From Catenulispora yoronensis (GTDB taxonomy: Bacteria; Actinomycetota; Actinomycetes; Streptomycetales; Catenulisporaceae), in the NCBI RefSeq assembly GCF_039531695.1, contig NZ_BAAAQN010000043.1, positions 47,725-111,724 on the forward strand: a stretch of DNA of 64,000 nt, read 5' to 3'. The position numbers and the translations under genes were made by a program. Below the pieces are notes generated by a model that saw only the letters and a list, made by a program, of their open reading frames with translations, was not told the DNA's origin and ran no database searches. This document shows positions 1-8,489 of the stretch, in pieces; within the stretch, counting starts at the first letter, position 1; each line of letters begins with the position of its first letter.

Positions 1-459
1 GTCGAACACGACGCCCTGGGCCGGGTCCAGGCCCTCGGCGGCGTGCGGGGCGGACTCCCGCAGGTTCGCGGCCAGCCGGACCGGGTCGAGGTAGCAGGCC
101 TGGACCGCGGCCATCGTGATGCCGCCGTCCTCCAGGCTGTAGATGATCGAGACCAGCGCCGTGGTGACCGCGTCGCGGCGGGCGTCGTTCATCGCGCCGA
201 TCGTGGTGTCCTCGTGCTGGGCCTCTTTGAACAGCGCCCTTACGAAGCGTTCGAAGTCGGCGGGCGTGATGCTTCGCTTGGCGCGCTCCAGGCCCGGGAC
301 CACGCTTACTTTGATCTTCTTGCCCCGCCGTCCGCGCAGCAGCTCCGGGAGCTTGGCGCCGTCGACCGGGCCGGTGCTCAGCACCTTGGCGGCCTGGCGC
401 GCCGCGACCTTGACCGCGCGCTCGATCAGCCCCGCAGTCGCTGCCGAAATGGGCTCCAC
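1..459 (-). CDS. NACHT-type NTPase, N-terminal helical region (partial, cut by window edge)
   Basis: The reading frame begins at a GTG (459-457) preceded by a GGGGG run about 8 nt upstream and stays open to base 1, giving 153 residues that continue outside the window. The protein starts MEPISAATAGLIERAVKVAA and ends in a segment with ACYLDPVRLAANL. This is an all-helical layout that resembles the N-terminal helical domain found before NACHT STAND NTPases in Streptomyces-like bacteria (MEP... start, then a DVQAVRL-like helix). No Walker motif is present in the visible part, so the NACHT assignment is inference. Such proteins are NLR-like sensors in bacterial conflict systems. It is divergent from the LysR gene. 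Confidence 0.5.
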   Translation of the reverse strand, partial: MEPISAATAGLIERAVKVAARQAAKVLSTGPVDGAKLPELLRGRRGKKIKVSVVPGLERAKRSITPADFERFVRALFKEAQHEDTTIGAMNDARRDAVTTALVSIIYSLEDGGITMAAVQACYLDPVRLAANLRESAPHAAEGLDPAQGVVFD

Positions 460-567
460 AGCCGTACCCCCGTGGGTGGTCGAATGGTCGAGCTCCGCCA
501 GGCCAGTATCCCCAAACGCGGTGGTCCTCGTCCCGGGAATCCGAGTTGAGCAGGTGCAGGGCCCGTC

Positions 568-613
568 CGTTCCACCCACCGAGAAGTCGTTCCACCCACC
601 GGGAAGCCGTTCC
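568..613. repeat. 20-bp tandem repeat (2.3 copies) in promoter region
   Basis: The unit CGTTCCACCCACCGAGAAGT (568-587) is followed directly by CGTTCCACCCACCGGGAAGC (588-607) and a partial third copy (608-613). It lies between the divergent NACHT-like gene and the LysR gene, about 33 bp before the LysR start, so it may be a regulator binding region. Confidence 0.7.
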
Positions 614-645
614 GGCGACCGCGGCCGATCGGCCAAGGTAGGGGC

Positions 646-1608
646 ATGGATCTTGACCTGGCCCAGGTGCGCGCCTTCCTCGCGGTGGCCGAGCGCCTGC
701 ACTTCGGACGGGCCGCCGAGCAGCTGTCGCTGAGCCAGCAGGCGTTGTCCAAGCGCGTTGCGCGCCTGGAGGCCGAGCTCGGTGCCGCGTTGTTCCTGCG
801 TGGCGGGCATGCGGTGGAGCTCACCGAGGCCGGGCACCGGTTCCTGGAGCCGGCGCGGAGGGCGCTGGCGGCCGGCGACCGGGCGGTGGCGGCCGCTCGG
901 GACCTGGCCTGTCCGCTCCGGCTCGACGCCTGGGGGCACCTGTTCGGCCCCATGCGGACGCTGCGACCGGTTCTGGCGCGGCTGCCGGAACTCACCGTGG
1001 AGGTCGGCGCGGGTCGTGACCTGCCCGGGGTGGCCGACGCCCTGGTCCGGTCGGTCGCCGACGTCGGATTCGGCCGTGTGTACCGCCAGGACAGCGACGA
1101 CGCCGTGTCGCGCGACCTCACCCACCGCCTGGTGCGCTTGGAACCGGTCGACCTGGTCGTCGGCCCGGGACACCCGCTCGCCGACCGGTCCGAGGTCCGG
1201 ACGGCGGAGCTGCGCGATGCGGGGGTGCTGTGGAGCCCGGCCGCTGTGGAGCGTCTTGAGTTCTATGTCCGCCTTGTCGAGCGTTTCGGCGTCACCACCG
1301 AATCCAGCCCCGCGAACCTCGGACTGGAGCACTATCTGGAACAGGTGGCCGCCGATCCGCGCCGGTACGCGGTGATTCCCGCCGACCTCGAACTTCCGGG
1401 CCGCTTGCCGGTGCGCCCCATCCCGCTGGTCGACCCGACTCCGCTCTACGCCTGGTCGCTGCTCTGGCGCAGTTCGGATACGCACCCGGGCATCGAGACG
1501 TTGCTGCGCACGTTCGCGGACGTCGCCGCGCAGCGCCGCTGGCTCGAATACCGTCCCGGCCAGGACTGGCTGCCGGCTGCTGATGCAGAGGACGTGGCGC
1601 TCGGCTAG
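646..1608 (+). CDS. LysR family transcriptional regulator
   Basis: The 320-residue length is normal for LysR proteins. Residues 1-60 are a winged HTH: MDLDLAQVRAFLAVAERLHF, then QQALSKRVARLEAELGAALF, the classic LysR recognition pattern. Residues 90-300 form the periplasmic-binding-like effector domain. The ATG at 646 follows AAGGTAGGGG, a usable ribosome binding site. LysR regulators bind promoter DNA as tetramers and respond to a small ligand; the ligand cannot be read here. The likely target is the divergent gene or its own promoter, which contains a 20-bp tandem repeat. The stop codon sits in the first unit of an 18-bp tandem repeat shared with the convergent hydrolase gene. Confidence 0.9.
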   Translation: MDLDLAQVRAFLAVAERLHFGRAAEQLSLSQQALSKRVARLEAELGAALFLRGGHAVELTEAGHRFLEPARRALAAGDRAVAAARDLACPLRLDAWGHLFGPMRTLRPVLARLPELTVEVGAGRDLPGVADALVRSVADVGFGRVYRQDSDDAVSRDLTHRLVRLEPVDLVVGPGHPLADRSEVRTAELRDAGVLWSPAAVERLEFYVRLVERFGVTTESSPANLGLEHYLEQVAADPRRYAVIPADLELPGRLPVRPIPLVDPTPLYAWSLLWRSSDTHPGIETLLRTFADVAAQRRWLEYRPGQDWLPAADAEDVALG

Positions 1609-1644
1609 GACGTGGCGCTCGGTTAGGACGTGGCGCTCGACTAG
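1591..1644. repeat. 18-bp tandem repeat, 3 copies, carrying the stop codons of two convergent genes
   Basis: GACGTGGCGCTCGGCTAG (1591-1608), GACGTGGCGCTCGGTTAG (1609-1626) and GACGTGGCGCTCGACTAG (1627-1644) are tandem. Because 18 is a multiple of 3, each copy ends in an in-frame TAG for the LysR gene. The last copy also contains the stop codon of the minus-strand hydrolase (CTA at 1641-1643). Confidence 0.95.
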
Positions 1645-2384
1645 GACGCGACGCCCGCGAAAGAAGCGACAAACGGAATCGGCAGCACCGTCCGCAGATC
1701 GCCGCCTCGCGCGGTTTCGAGCAGCTCTCTGCGGTTCCCGACCGCGAGCACGTTCATCGCGAACTCCGTGCACAACTGGAAGCCGTCCTTCGCGCCCTTC
1801 AGCAGGAAGTGCCCCGCCCCCGGGATCTCCACCCGGGCCAGCTCCGGCACGACCGCCCGGGCCCGAACGGCGAACTCCAGCGACTTCTCGCCCGAGGCCT
1901 CGCTGTGGTCCTTGTCCCCGTGCACGATCAGCACCTCCCGGCCCGCCAGGTGCTCGACCGGCTCGCCGGCCGGCAGCCACGGCGCGATCCCCACCACGCC
2001 GACGACCCGCGGATCGTCCGCGGCCCGGAACGCGGCGCGACCGCCCAAGGAGTTGCCGACCAGCAGGACCGGGACCGGGCCGTGCTGCTCCCGGAGCCGG
2101 TCCAGGGCCCAGCGGGTGTCGGCCAAGGGGTCCGCGGCCTCGCCGTTCCAGCCGCGCATCCGGTAGCGCAGCATGTGCACTGCGATGCCCTCGGGGGTCG
2201 CGGCGGCGGCCAGTTGGCTGAGCAGGGGACGCAGTCCCCATTCCGCCATCGTCAGATGCCGCCCGGTGCTCTTGACCGAGCCGCCCGGCAGCACCAGCAC
2301 CACGGCGCGGACCTCGCCCTGCGAACTCTGTCCGGGCGCGGCGACGTCGATCAACTTCGGTACACGCGACTGCGGAGTGGCCAT
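1641..2384 (-). CDS. alpha/beta hydrolase (esterase or dienelactone-hydrolase-like)
   Basis: The protein has 247 residues with an alpha/beta hydrolase core. The strand LVLPGG lies near residue 31 (oxyanion region), the nucleophile elbow is GNSLGG with Ser112 (canonical G-x-S-x-G), an Asp lies in VHGDKD (about 157-159) and a His in GAGHFL (about 192). This gives a complete Ser-Asp-His triad. There is no signal peptide, so it is probably cytoplasmic. The start ATG follows GGGGAGAAGCA, a strong ribosome binding site. The substrate is unknown; the compact size fits small serine aminopeptidase or peptidase S15-like hydrolases. It is convergent with the LysR gene and its stop lies in the shared tandem repeat. 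Confidence 0.85.
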   Translation of the reverse strand: MATPQSRVPKLIDVAAPGQSSQGEVRAVVLVLPGGSVKSTGRHLTMAEWGLRPLLSQLAAAATPEGIAVHMLRYRMRGWNGEAADPLADTRWALDRLREQHGPVPVLLVGNSLGGRAAFRAADDPRVVGVVGIAPWLPAGEPVEHLAGREVLIVHGDKDHSEASGEKSLEFAVRARAVVPELARVEIPGAGHFLLKGAKDGFQLCTEFAMNVLAVGNRRELLETARGGDLRTVLPIPFVASFAGVAS

Positions 2385-2543
2385 TGCTTCTCCCCGATGG
2401 TGGTTCCCTCCACGGATGATCCCCGTGCCAGGAAATGATGATCTCGGTGGGAGCCGCCTCCGTGGCAGAGCTGTTCATCACGGAGCTGTCATGACATTCC
2501 TCATCCCGGTCCCCGGCATGACGTCCGACGCTCGGACCGGCGT

Positions 2544-3743
2544 TCAGACCGGCCGGCGGTACACCGGAAGCGGCCGGGCGTTCCGCGCGCGCATCCGACG
2601 CTCCAGCGAGGCGGCCGCCTTCAGCACCGGCAGTCGGACCAGTGCGTTGCGCAGGCGGAGACCGGTCTCGGTCCTGGGAATCATGACCCCGACGTTCGGG
2701 CCGATCTGCTGGCTGCGCGCGACCAGCGGCCGGTGCGCCGCCTCGAACCGCGGGAACGCCACGCGGTGGTCGCCGTCGGCGGCGGCCAGCTCGCCGGCCA
2801 GCCGGTACGCGCCGACGACCGCCAGCTCCGCGCCAGCACCCGCGGCCGGGGACGCGCACCAGGCGGCGTCGCCGATCAGCACCACGCGGCCGGCGGACCA
2901 GGAGTCCATCCGCACCTGGCCGAGCGCGTCGAAGTAGAACTCCGGGTCGGCCAGCGCCGTGTCGAGCAGGGCCCGGGCCGGCGGCCAGGGTGAGTCGGCG
3001 AACGCCGTGGCGACCATGCGCTTGTGCTCGTCAACGTCGCGATAGTCGTACCGCAACGGCTCCGAGCGGAAGACGAAGTAGGCCTTGGCCCGGGCGTGGT
3101 TGCCCGAGCGCCAGACCCCGGCCATCTTCCCCGGGGCGTTGAACATCGTCATCCAGCGGTCCTCGGCCGGCGCGGCGGCGTCGGCGGCGTCGGCGAACGC
3201 GAAGTAGTGGTCCTTGTGCCGGATGAACCGCTCCTCCGGGCCGAACGCCAGCCGCCGGACCGTGGAGTGCATCCCGTCGGCGCCGACGACCAGGTCGAAG
3301 CGGAGGTCGGGGCCGTGCTCGAAGCCGACTGTCACGCCGTCGCCGTCCCCTCCGCCCTCGCCGTCGGCATCCGGTGTCAGGCTCCTGACGGCCGTGCCGA
3401 ACCGGATCTCCACGTCCGTGGCCTCCCGCAGCAGCGCGACCAGGTCCCCGCGCATGATCTCGACCGAGGTCAGCTCGCGGGTGTCGATCCGGCCGATCGT
3501 CCGGTCGGCGGCGTCGACGAACTTCATGCCGTGCACGTCCGTGCCCAGCTCCCGGATCCGCTCCAGCAGGCCCATCCGCTCGACGACGGTGACCGCGTCG
3601 TCGCGGAGGTCCACGCCGTTGCCGCCGGAGCGCGGTTCGACCGCGCGCTCGACGACGGTCGGACGGAAACCGTGCCGGGCCAGCCAGTGCGCCGCCGTCA
3701 GGCCGGCGATGCTCGCGCCGACCACCAAGACCCGCTCGTTCAT
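2544..3743 (-). CDS. FAD-dependent monooxygenase (PHBH/aromatic hydroxylase type)
   Basis: A 399-residue flavoprotein. The N-terminal dinucleotide fold VLVVGASIAGLTAA is followed by a Glu near residue 33 (VVER) for ribose binding. LVVGADGMHSTVRR is the DG motif, and RVVLIGDAAWCASPAAGAGA is the GD motif that binds FAD. Such enzymes hydroxylate aromatic or polyketide substrates with NAD(P)H and O2; Tet(X)/PgaE-like proteins share this layout. The histidine usually seen after GDAA is Trp here. It is divergent from a TetR regulator, and the 68-bp gap from its start to the TTG start of the regulator contains two 18-bp palindromes, so repression by that regulator is likely. Confidence 0.9.
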   Translation of the reverse strand: MNERVLVVGASIAGLTAAHWLARHGFRPTVVERAVEPRSGGNGVDLRDDAVTVVERMGLLERIRELGTDVHGMKFVDAADRTIGRIDTRELTSVEIMRGDLVALLREATDVEIRFGTAVRSLTPDADGEGGGDGDGVTVGFEHGPDLRFDLVVGADGMHSTVRRLAFGPEERFIRHKDHYFAFADAADAAAPAEDRWMTMFNAPGKMAGVWRSGNHARAKAYFVFRSEPLRYDYRDVDEHKRMVATAFADSPWPPARALLDTALADPEFYFDALGQVRMDSWSAGRVVLIGDAAWCASPAAGAGAELAVVGAYRLAGELAAADGDHRVAFPRFEAAHRPLVARSQQIGPNVGVMIPRTETGLRLRNALVRLPVLKAAASLERRMRARNARPLPVYRRPV

Positions 3744-3766
3744 GAGAACCCCCGTGACGCGTTAAA

Positions 3767-3811
3767 GTGGAACGCTGATTCCAGATGAAGTATGTGGAAG
3801 GGGCGTTCCAC
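3767..3811. promoter_or_regulatory. Two 18-bp TetR-type operator palindromes between monooxygenase and tetR
   Basis: GTGGAA-cgctga-TTCCAG (3767-3784) and GTGGAA-ggggcg-TTCCAC (3794-3811) are two copies of the same GTGGAA-N6-TTCCAC palindrome with centres 27 bp apart. Together they also form an outer 11-bp perfect inverted repeat (3765-3775 with 3803-3813). The second copy overlaps the best ribosome binding site of the regulator, consistent with autoregulation. Confidence 0.8.
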
Positions 3812-4417
3812 TTGTCAACGGAACCCACCGCGAGCTCGCAACCCTCTGCGAGCCCAGAACCCAAACGGCGCGCCGACGCCGTCCGCAACCGCGCCCTGGC
3901 GCTCGACGCGGCCATGGCCCTGCTCGCCGAACCCGGAGCGACCCTGACCGTCGAGACCATCGCCAAACGCGCCGGACTCGGGGCGGGCACCGTCGTGCGC
4001 GCCTTCGGCGGCAAGGACGCGCTGCTCGACGCGGCCGTCTCCGTGCTGCTCGAACCGGTCGTCCGCCGCGCCGGCGAACTGCTGGCGGCATCGGAGCCCT
4101 ACTCGGCGCTGCGCGCCTTCCTGCCCGAGCTGATCGCCTTCCAGGCGGCGCACCACGCCGTCGGCGACCGCCTCGGCGGCCTGGACCTCCCGGCCACCAC
4201 CGCCCTGCGCGCCGAACTCGTCGCCACCACCACGGCCATGATCGAAGGCGCCCGCCGCGACGGTGCCGTTCGCACCGACCTGGACCTCGCCACGACCATC
4301 ATGCTGATCACCGAGACCGCGCCGGCCGTGGCACGCGCCGCACCGGGGGCGCCGGGACTGGCGGACGCTTATCTCACGGTGCTGATGGACGGTCTGCGCC
4401 CGCGCGCGGTCGGCTGA
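3812..4417 (+). CDS. TetR/AcrR family transcriptional regulator
   Basis: The N-terminal HTH (about residues 20-65: NRALALDAAMALLAE, then ETIAKRAGLGAGTVVRAFG) is typical of TetR proteins, followed by a helical ligand-binding half. The start chosen is TTG at 3812 because GGAAGGGG lies 8 nt upstream; an in-frame ATG at 3785 would add 9 residues but has no ribosome binding site and sits between the two operators. It likely represses the divergent flavin monooxygenase and itself. The gene is convergent with the ABC exporter operon, separated by a hairpin. Confidence 0.88.
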   Translation: MSTEPTASSQPSASPEPKRRADAVRNRALALDAAMALLAEPGATLTVETIAKRAGLGAGTVVRAFGGKDALLDAAVSVLLEPVVRRAGELLAASEPYSALRAFLPELIAFQAAHHAVGDRLGGLDLPATTALRAELVATTTAMIEGARRDGAVRTDLDLATTIMLITETAPAVARAAPGAPGLADAYLTVLMDGLRPRAVG

Positions 4418-4425
4418 ACCTAAGA

Positions 4426-4457
4426 CGCTGAGACGCTAAGACACCAGCGTCTCAGCG
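4426..4457. terminator. Convergent hairpin terminator between tetR and ABC exporter
   Basis: A perfect 12-bp stem CGCTGAGACGCT (4426-4437) pairs with AGCGTCTCAGCG (4446-4457) around an 8-nt loop. It starts 9 nt after the TetR stop and overlaps the last codons and stop of the minus-strand ABC gene, where TCTTAGCG/TCTCAGCG 8-bp tandem copies occur on the minus strand. No T-tract is obvious. Confidence 0.7.
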
Positions 4458-6460
4458 AACTGACTGTGGTAGAGCTCGTGGTAGAAGCCCTCGCGCTCCA
4501 GCAGCTCGTCATGGCTGCCCTGCTCGACGACCCGGCCGGCGTCCATCACCACGATGGTGTCGGCCGTGTGGATCGTCGACAGCCGGTGGGCGATGACGAA
4601 GCTGGTCCGACCGGACCGCAGCCGGGTCATGGCCTCCTGGATCATCGCCTCGGTGCGGGTGTCGACATTGCTGGTGGCCTCGTCGAGGATCAGGATGCCG
4701 GGGTCGGCCAGGAAGGCGCGGGCGATGGTGAGCAGTTGCTTCTGGCCGGAGGAGACGTTCGAGGCGTCGCCCTCCAGGATGGTGTCGTAGCCCTCGGGCA
4801 GGGTCCGTACGAAGTCGTCGACGTGCGCCGCGCGGGCCGCCGCCAAGATCTCGTCGTCCCCGGCGCCCTCGCGGCCGTAGCCGATGTTGTCGCGGATGGA
4901 GCCGTGGAACAGCCAGGTGTCCTGCAGCACCATGCCGAAGCAGCGGCGGACCTGGTCCCGGCTCAGCTCCCGGTAGTCGACGCCGTCCAGCAGGATCCGG
5001 CCGCTGTCGATCTCGTAGAAGCGCACCAGCAGGTTGACCAGCGTGGTCTTGCCCGCGCCGGTCGGTCCGACGATCGCCACCGTCCGGCCCGGGGCCGCCT
5101 CCAGGGTGAAGTCCTCGATCAGCGGCGTGTCGGGCTCGTAGCGGAAGCGGACGTTCTCCAGCCGGACCCGGTGGCCGCCGCCGCGGTCGTCCTGGTGCTC
5201 GTCCCGCCGCTCGTCAAGGCCCTGCGCCACCCCGCCGGCCGGCAGCACCGGCTCCTCCTGTGCGTCCAGGAACTCGAAGATCCGCCCCGCCGAGACGATT
5301 CCGGACTGGAGCACGTTCATCTGCCCGGCGCTCTGGATCACAGGCGACGTGAACCGCTGCGAGTACTGGATGAAGGCCTGCACCGCGCCCAGCGAGATCG
5401 CCCCGGTGGCCACCTGGTAGCCGCCCAGCGCCGCCACCACCACCGAGTTCAGGTTCCCGACCAGCACCACCGCCGGGAAGATCGCCCCGGAGAGCAGCTG
5501 CGCCGAGTACCCGGCCCGCCGCAGCTTCCGGTTCTCCTGCCCGAACTCCTCGGCCACCTGCTCGCCCCGCCCGTACGCCAGGATCAGCGCCTGGCCGGTG
5601 TAGGACTCCTCGACCATCGACGTCAGCCGGCCGGTCTGCTCCCACTGCGCCTCGAACCGCGCCTTGGACTTGCCGGCCAGTACCGAGGCCACCGCCATCA
5701 CCACCGGGATCGTCACCAGCGAGGCCGTGGCCAGGATCGGCGAGATCCAGAACATGATGCCCAGCGTCGTCAGCACCGTGAGCACCGAGCTCGGCAGCTG
5801 GTTGAGCGTCTCCTGCAGCGTGGTGTCGACGTTGTCGACGTCGTTCACGACCCGGCTCAGGATGTCCCCGTGCGGATGGGTGTCGAAGTGCCGCAGCGGC
5901 AGCCGCGTCAGCTTCTCCTCGGTCTGCGCGCGCAGCCGGAACATCGTGCGCTGCGCGACCCCGGTCAGGATCCGCCCCTGCGCCCACCCGAAGGCGGCGC
6001 TGAGCAGATACGCCCCGATCGCCAGGAGGAGCAGCCGCCCGAGCCGGCCGGTGTCCACACCGACGCCCGGACGCACCGCCATCCCCGCCAGCATGTCCGC
6101 CAGATGCCCGTGGCCCGCCGCCCGCAGCGCCGCGACCGCTTCCGCCTTGCTCTGGCCGGCCGGTAGCTGCTTGCCGATGACGCCGTTGAAGACGACGTCG
6201 GTCGCCTGGCCCAGCAGCCACGGCCCGACGACCAGCAGCCCGACCGAGAACACGGTGAGCGCGCCGACGGCGATCAGCCGGGCGCGCTCCGGGCGCAGCA
6301 GGACCAGCAGGCGGGGCAGGACCGGCCGGCGCGCGTCGGTCTGCTCGGTCGCGTCGGGTGTGTCGGGTGTGTCGGTCTGCTCGGCCGGCTCGGGCGTGTC
6401 GGTCTGCACGACCGTGTCGACCACGTCGGTCCGCTCGACGACGTCCCTGGACTCGCTCAC
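4436..6460 (-). CDS. ABC exporter half-transporter (permease-ATPase fusion), catalytic-site subunit
   Basis: The protein has 674 residues: an acidic Thr/Asp/Glu-rich N-terminus (about 1-45), six predicted TM helices of an ABC exporter domain (about 55-380, with an extra extracellular-looking segment near 90-140), then a nucleotide-binding domain. The NBD has Walker A GPTGAGKTT, signature VSSGQ (degenerate), Walker B ILILDEAT with catalytic Glu, and H-loop VIAHRLS. The GTG start (6460) overlaps the upstream ABC gene by GTGA and follows GGGGAG. With its partner it forms a heterodimeric type IV exporter: the intact Walker B/H-loop here pairs with the intact LSGGQ of the partner. The substrate is unknown; drug or NRPS-product export is possible from context. 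Confidence 0.9.
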   Translation of the reverse strand: MSESRDVVERTDVVDTVVQTDTPEPAEQTDTPDTPDATEQTDARRPVLPRLLVLLRPERARLIAVGALTVFSVGLLVVGPWLLGQATDVVFNGVIGKQLPAGQSKAEAVAALRAAGHGHLADMLAGMAVRPGVGVDTGRLGRLLLLAIGAYLLSAAFGWAQGRILTGVAQRTMFRLRAQTEEKLTRLPLRHFDTHPHGDILSRVVNDVDNVDTTLQETLNQLPSSVLTVLTTLGIMFWISPILATASLVTIPVVMAVASVLAGKSKARFEAQWEQTGRLTSMVEESYTGQALILAYGRGEQVAEEFGQENRKLRRAGYSAQLLSGAIFPAVVLVGNLNSVVVAALGGYQVATGAISLGAVQAFIQYSQRFTSPVIQSAGQMNVLQSGIVSAGRIFEFLDAQEEPVLPAGGVAQGLDERRDEHQDDRGGGHRVRLENVRFRYEPDTPLIEDFTLEAAPGRTVAIVGPTGAGKTTLVNLLVRFYEIDSGRILLDGVDYRELSRDQVRRCFGMVLQDTWLFHGSIRDNIGYGREGAGDDEILAAARAAHVDDFVRTLPEGYDTILEGDASNVSSGQKQLLTIARAFLADPGILILDEATSNVDTRTEAMIQEAMTRLRSGRTSFVIAHRLSTIHTADTIVVMDAGRVVEQGSHDELLEREGFYHELYHSQFAETLVS

Positions 6461-8193
6461 GCGGCGGCTCCCCATTCGAGCTGTGACGCGATGATCTGCT
6501 GGTAGGTCGGGCAGTCGGCCAGCAACTGCGGATGCGTCCCGATGCCCGCGACGCTCCCGCCGTCCAGGACGACGATCTGGTCCGCCGCCATCACCGTCCC
6601 GGCCCGCTGCGTGGCGATCACCACGGTGGCGTCCCCGGTCTCGGTGCTCAGCGCGGCCCGCAGCCGGGCGTCGGTGGCGGCGTCCAGGGCCGAGAAGCAG
6701 TCGTCGAACAAGTACAGGCTCGGCCGCCGGACCAGCGCCCGGGCGATCGACAACCGCTGGCGCTGCCCGCCGGAGAGGTTCACTCCGCCGCGTTCCACGC
6801 GCGCCTCCAACTGGCCGGGCAGCGCGGCGACGAAGTCCCGGGCCTGCGCCGTCTCCAGCGCCCGCCACAGCTCGGCCTCGGTGGCCTCCGGCCGGCCGAA
6901 CCGCAGGTTGTCGGCGACCGTCCCGGCGAACAGGTACGCGGTCTGCGGGACCAGCCCGATCCCGGCGCGCAGCCGCTCGGCCGCCTGCTCGTCCACGCCG
7001 ACCCCGTTGACCAGCACGTCGCCGGCCGTCGCGGCGAGGAACCGGGGGACCAGGTTGAGCAGCGTGGTCTTGCCGCTGCCGGTGCCGCCGAGGATCGCGG
7101 TGGTGCGCCCGGGCGGGAAGGCCAGTGTCAGATCGTCGAGCACCGGCCGTTCGCTGCCCGCGTAGCCGAAGGTGACGTTCCGGAAGGCGACGGCGCCGGT
7201 GACGGCCTCGGGCTCGACCGGCTCCGCCGGATCGGCGACGGCCGGCACCGTGTCCAGCACCTCCTGGATCCGGTGCATGCTGGCCACCGCGCGCGGCAGC
7301 AGCGTCAGCACGGTCACGCCGATCACCACGTAGAGCAGGATCTGGAGGATGTAGAGCAGGAACGCGGTCAGGCTGCCGATCGGCATCGTGCCGTCCGCGA
7401 CCAAGCGGCCGCCGAACCAGAGCACGCCGACGCTGGAGAGGTTGGCGATCACCAGGATGAGCGGGGTGACCAGCGCGAACACCCGGCCGGCCCGCAGCTG
7501 CGCGTCGGTGATCCCGGCGTTGGCCCGCTCGAACCGGGCCTGCTCGGTGCCGGTGCGCAGGAACGCCCGCGCCACCCGGACCCCGGCGATCTGCTCGCGC
7601 AGCACCTGGTTCAGCCCGTCGGTCCGCACCTGCACCGACCGGAACATCGGCAGCAGCCGGACCATCACCCAGCCGGCCAGCACCAGCACCGCGGCCAGGG
7701 TGACGATCAGCAGCGGCGAGAGCCGCGGACCCTGCCGCACCGCGAGCACCACCGCGCCCAGGGCGGTGACGATCGAGATCACCAGCAGGCTCAGCGCCGC
7801 CTGCGCGAACACCTGCACCTGCTGGACGTCGTTGACGCTGCGCGTGGTCAGCGACGCCACGCCGAACCGGTTCAGCTCCACCACCGAGAACGACCGCACG
7901 CGGTCGTGCACGGCGGCCCGCAGGTCGGCCCCGACCGCCGTCGCCACCCACGAGCTCAGCCGCACCGAGATCAGGGAGGCGACGCAGAGCACGACGTTGA
8001 TGCCCAGCATCAGCGCGCCGGTCCGTCCGATGTAGCCGACGTCGCCCTGGACCACGCCGTGGTCGACGATGTGGGCGTTGAGGATCGGCAGGTAGAGGTT
8101 CCCCGCGGCCTGGAGGACCTGGAGGGCGGCGGCGAAGCCCAGCGGCCGCGCGTGCGGCCGCAGGAAAGTGCGGACCAGATGAGATTGCGCCAT
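6457..8193 (-). CDS. ABC exporter half-transporter, degenerate-site subunit
   Basis: A 578-residue permease-ATPase fusion: six TM helices (about 15-300) and an NBD with Walker A GGTGSGKTT, intact signature LSGGQ and Walker B LYLFDD. The catalytic Glu after Walker B is replaced by Asp (FDDCFSALDA), and the H-loop His is Gln (VIATQRAG). These substitutions are the hallmark of the degenerate ATP site in heterodimeric exporters such as TM287/288 and BmrCD. The complementary features occur in the downstream gene, which it overlaps by 4 nt. It is co-directional with the upstream NRPS-like gene, but a strong hairpin lies between them. Confidence 0.9.
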   Translation of the reverse strand: MAQSHLVRTFLRPHARPLGFAAALQVLQAAGNLYLPILNAHIVDHGVVQGDVGYIGRTGALMLGINVVLCVASLISVRLSSWVATAVGADLRAAVHDRVRSFSVVELNRFGVASLTTRSVNDVQQVQVFAQAALSLLVISIVTALGAVVLAVRQGPRLSPLLIVTLAAVLVLAGWVMVRLLPMFRSVQVRTDGLNQVLREQIAGVRVARAFLRTGTEQARFERANAGITDAQLRAGRVFALVTPLILVIANLSSVGVLWFGGRLVADGTMPIGSLTAFLLYILQILLYVVIGVTVLTLLPRAVASMHRIQEVLDTVPAVADPAEPVEPEAVTGAVAFRNVTFGYAGSERPVLDDLTLAFPPGRTTAILGGTGSGKTTLLNLVPRFLAATAGDVLVNGVGVDEQAAERLRAGIGLVPQTAYLFAGTVADNLRFGRPEATEAELWRALETAQARDFVAALPGQLEARVERGGVNLSGGQRQRLSIARALVRRPSLYLFDDCFSALDAATDARLRAALSTETGDATVVIATQRAGTVMAADQIVVLDGGSVAGIGTHPQLLADCPTYQQIIASQLEWGAAA

Positions 8194-8347
8194 TACGTTT
8201 CCTCAACGTCTGGCGGAGAATTCTTTCCGCATGATCGCCGATTCGCTGTCCGTTCACCGAAGGTACGCAGGGCATCGCCGGGCGGCAACGGGTCTCCGAT
8301 CGCAGAACTCTGAAAAATGACCGAATGCCTGGTGGAAGCGGGTGTCA

Positions 8348-8394
8348 GTGTTCGACTGCCGAACGCGTCGGTCGAACACCAACCTACTGACACC
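8348..8394. promoter_or_regulatory. Inverted repeat upstream of the ABC exporter operon
   Basis: GTGTTCGAC (8348-8356) and GTCGAACAC (8371-8379) are perfect 9-bp arms. An outer pair, GGTGTCAG (8341-8348) with CTGACACC (8387-8394), extends the symmetry. It lies about 155-200 bp upstream of the ABC start, so it is a candidate operator for the exporter genes. Confidence 0.5.
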
Positions 8395-8413
8395 GATTTC
8401 CGCCAAAAGCAGG

Positions 8414-8456
8414 GCGCCGGATTGTCGGCGATTCTCAAGCCTCGACAATCCGGCGC
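8414..8456 (-). terminator. Intrinsic terminator downstream of the NRPS-like gene
   Basis: A perfect 14-bp stem GCGCCGGATTGTCG (8414-8427) pairs with CGACAATCCGGCGC (8443-8456) around a 15-nt loop, 33 nt after the NRPS stop. Read on the minus strand it is followed within a few bases by TTTT. This separates the NRPS gene from the ABC exporter. Confidence 0.8.
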
Positions 8457-8489
8457 TCCGGCCTCACGCGACTATTGCTGGATCGGCGC

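Noticed and set aside
4436..8275. A single 1279-residue ORF across both ABC genes
   Set aside because: Only its C-terminal half is an ABC protein in this frame; the N-terminal half is an Arg/Gly-rich shadow of the upstream ABC gene, and the GTGA overlap with a ribosome binding site gives the real start at 6460.
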